The notes under the pieces are model-generated. The model was not told the origin of the DNA and searched no databases. It worked only from the letters and a program-made list of their open reading frames with translations. From an uncultured cyanobacterium (lineage in GTDB: Bacteria > Cyanobacteriota > Cyanobacteriia > PCC-6307 > Cyanobiaceae): 15,241 bases of DNA. Where the stretch lies: NCBI GenBank assembly GCA_903921295.1, contig CAIXOZ010000110.1, forward strand, positions 1 to 15,241. Reading direction: 5' to 3'. How positions within the stretch are numbered: the first letter of the stretch is position 1; each line of letters starts with the position of its first letter. The position numbers and the translations under genes were made by a program. Below, in pieces: positions 14,684 through 15,241 of the stretch.

Positions 14684-15241
14684 TCAGCTGCCGACGTAAG
14701 CGATGGAGGTGCCGTTGCCGGCGTTGGTGCTGAGCAACATGTCCTCCTCGGAGCCAGGAGCTCCCGGTCCGACGAGCACATCGCGCAACAGCCGCACGAC
14801 GCTGCGTTCCGCCAGCCCTCTGGCCATGGTCAGCCCCATCCTTCGCAATTCCGGTTGCCCGAGAACGCGCGGAAGCCGATCGATCAGAAGCTGGGCTTCG
14901 AAGCCCGGTAGCGATTGCAGAATTCGGATCAACTGACGCATCAGGCTCAGGTCGAGCACCGGATCGCCGCCGATCGGCAGTTGTCGATGACGCAGCCCGG
15001 GCGGTTGAAGTCGTTTCGGCAGTTTCTGGCTCAGACGCACCGCCGTCTGCCAGCTGATTGCATCGACGCGATCGATCAGAGCCTGCACCAGTTGGTCCCG
15101 CAACAGTCCTGCCTTGGGAGAAAAAAGAAAATCAAGAACCTGATCGAGCAGGCCCTCGAGATCGAGCTGGGCACTGAGGGCAGCGCTGCCGATCAGATTT
15201 TCAAGCCGCTGCCAGCGGAAGATTTCGCCATTAAACAGCAT
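14684..15241 (-). CDS. AarF/ABC1/UbiB kinase-like protein, C-terminal part only
   Basis: The frame is open to the right edge, so only the last 185 residues are present and the ATG at 15241 is probably an internal Met. The segment LFNGEIFRWQRLENLIGSA followed by DQVLDFLFSPKAGLLRDQLV is the usual C-terminal extension of cyanobacterial AarF/ABC1 proteins, right after the kinase-like domain, which lies outside the window. Members act in prenylquinone metabolism or membrane lipid handling, often as atypical kinases or ATPases bound to membranes. The last residues (NAGNGTSIAYVGS) form a flexible tail. The gene ends 80 bp before the preferred start of the DUF1400 gene and is transcribed in the same direction. 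Confidence 0.75.
   Translation of the reverse strand: MLFNGEIFRWQRLENLIGSAALSAQLDLEGLLDQVLDFLFSPKAGLLRDQLVQALIDRVDAISWQTAVRLSQKLPKRLQPPGLRHRQLPIGGDPVLDLSLMRQLIRILQSLPGFEAQLLIDRLPRVLGQPELRRMGLTMARGLAERSVVRLLRDVLVGPGAPGSEEDMLLSTNAGNGTSIAYVGS

Noticed and set aside
1..15241. CRISPR arrays, tRNA or rRNA genes, transposases, phage genes
   Set aside because: No regularly spaced repeats, cloverleaf sequences, transposase or phage motifs were seen on either strand.

Overview
The window looks like chromosomal DNA from a G+C-rich picocyanobacterium of the marine/freshwater Synechococcus–Cyanobium group. The main reason is gene order. Reading leftward from about 12.4 kb, dnaN, a PRC-barrel protein, purL and purF lie on the minus strand, and the gyrA/parC-like gene and a TPR protein face them on the plus strand. 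I know this arrangement from the dnaN end of Prochlorococcus and Synechococcus chromosomes. The protein sequences agree with it: a small cyanobacterial PurL, a Fe-S type PurF, a cyanobacterial-type gyrase/topo IV A subunit, a DUF1400 protein and an AarF/ABC1 C-terminus. The HIP1 octamer GCGATCGC was seen only once, which also fits picocyanobacteria.

Layout, left to right. 1-3382 (+): the 3' part of a secreted TPR protein, then the topoisomerase A subunit. 3383-6177: a three-gene accessory block between parC and purF, consisting of a phytochelatin-synthase-like cysteine peptidase (+), a GT4 glycosyltransferase resembling the cyanobacterial tetrahydrobiopterin glucosyltransferase (-), and a divergent SAM methyltransferase (+). 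6153-12365 (-): purF, purL, the PRC-barrel protein and dnaN, read in the order dnaN > PRC > purL > purF. 12366-12881: a 516-bp gene-free region with an AT-rich tract, TTTTCC-type DnaA-box-like motifs, CCTGGGGAA repeats and the thrC terminator; it is the best candidate for the replication origin. 12882-15241 (-): the 3' part of an AarF/ABC1 kinase-like gene, a secreted DUF1400 protein and thrC, whose transcripts run toward dnaN and stop at a clear intrinsic terminator.

How the genes work together. dnaN and the topoisomerase serve replication and DNA topology. purL and purF are two early steps of de novo purine synthesis, and thrC is the last step of threonine synthesis. The accessory block is the least ordinary part. 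Its glycosyltransferase and methyltransferase could make an O-methylated pteridine glycoside, and its PCS-like protein has Glu where the catalytic triad normally has Asp, at exactly conserved spacing. I found no mobile element, CRISPR array, tRNA or rRNA, and no strong evidence of an entirely new system.
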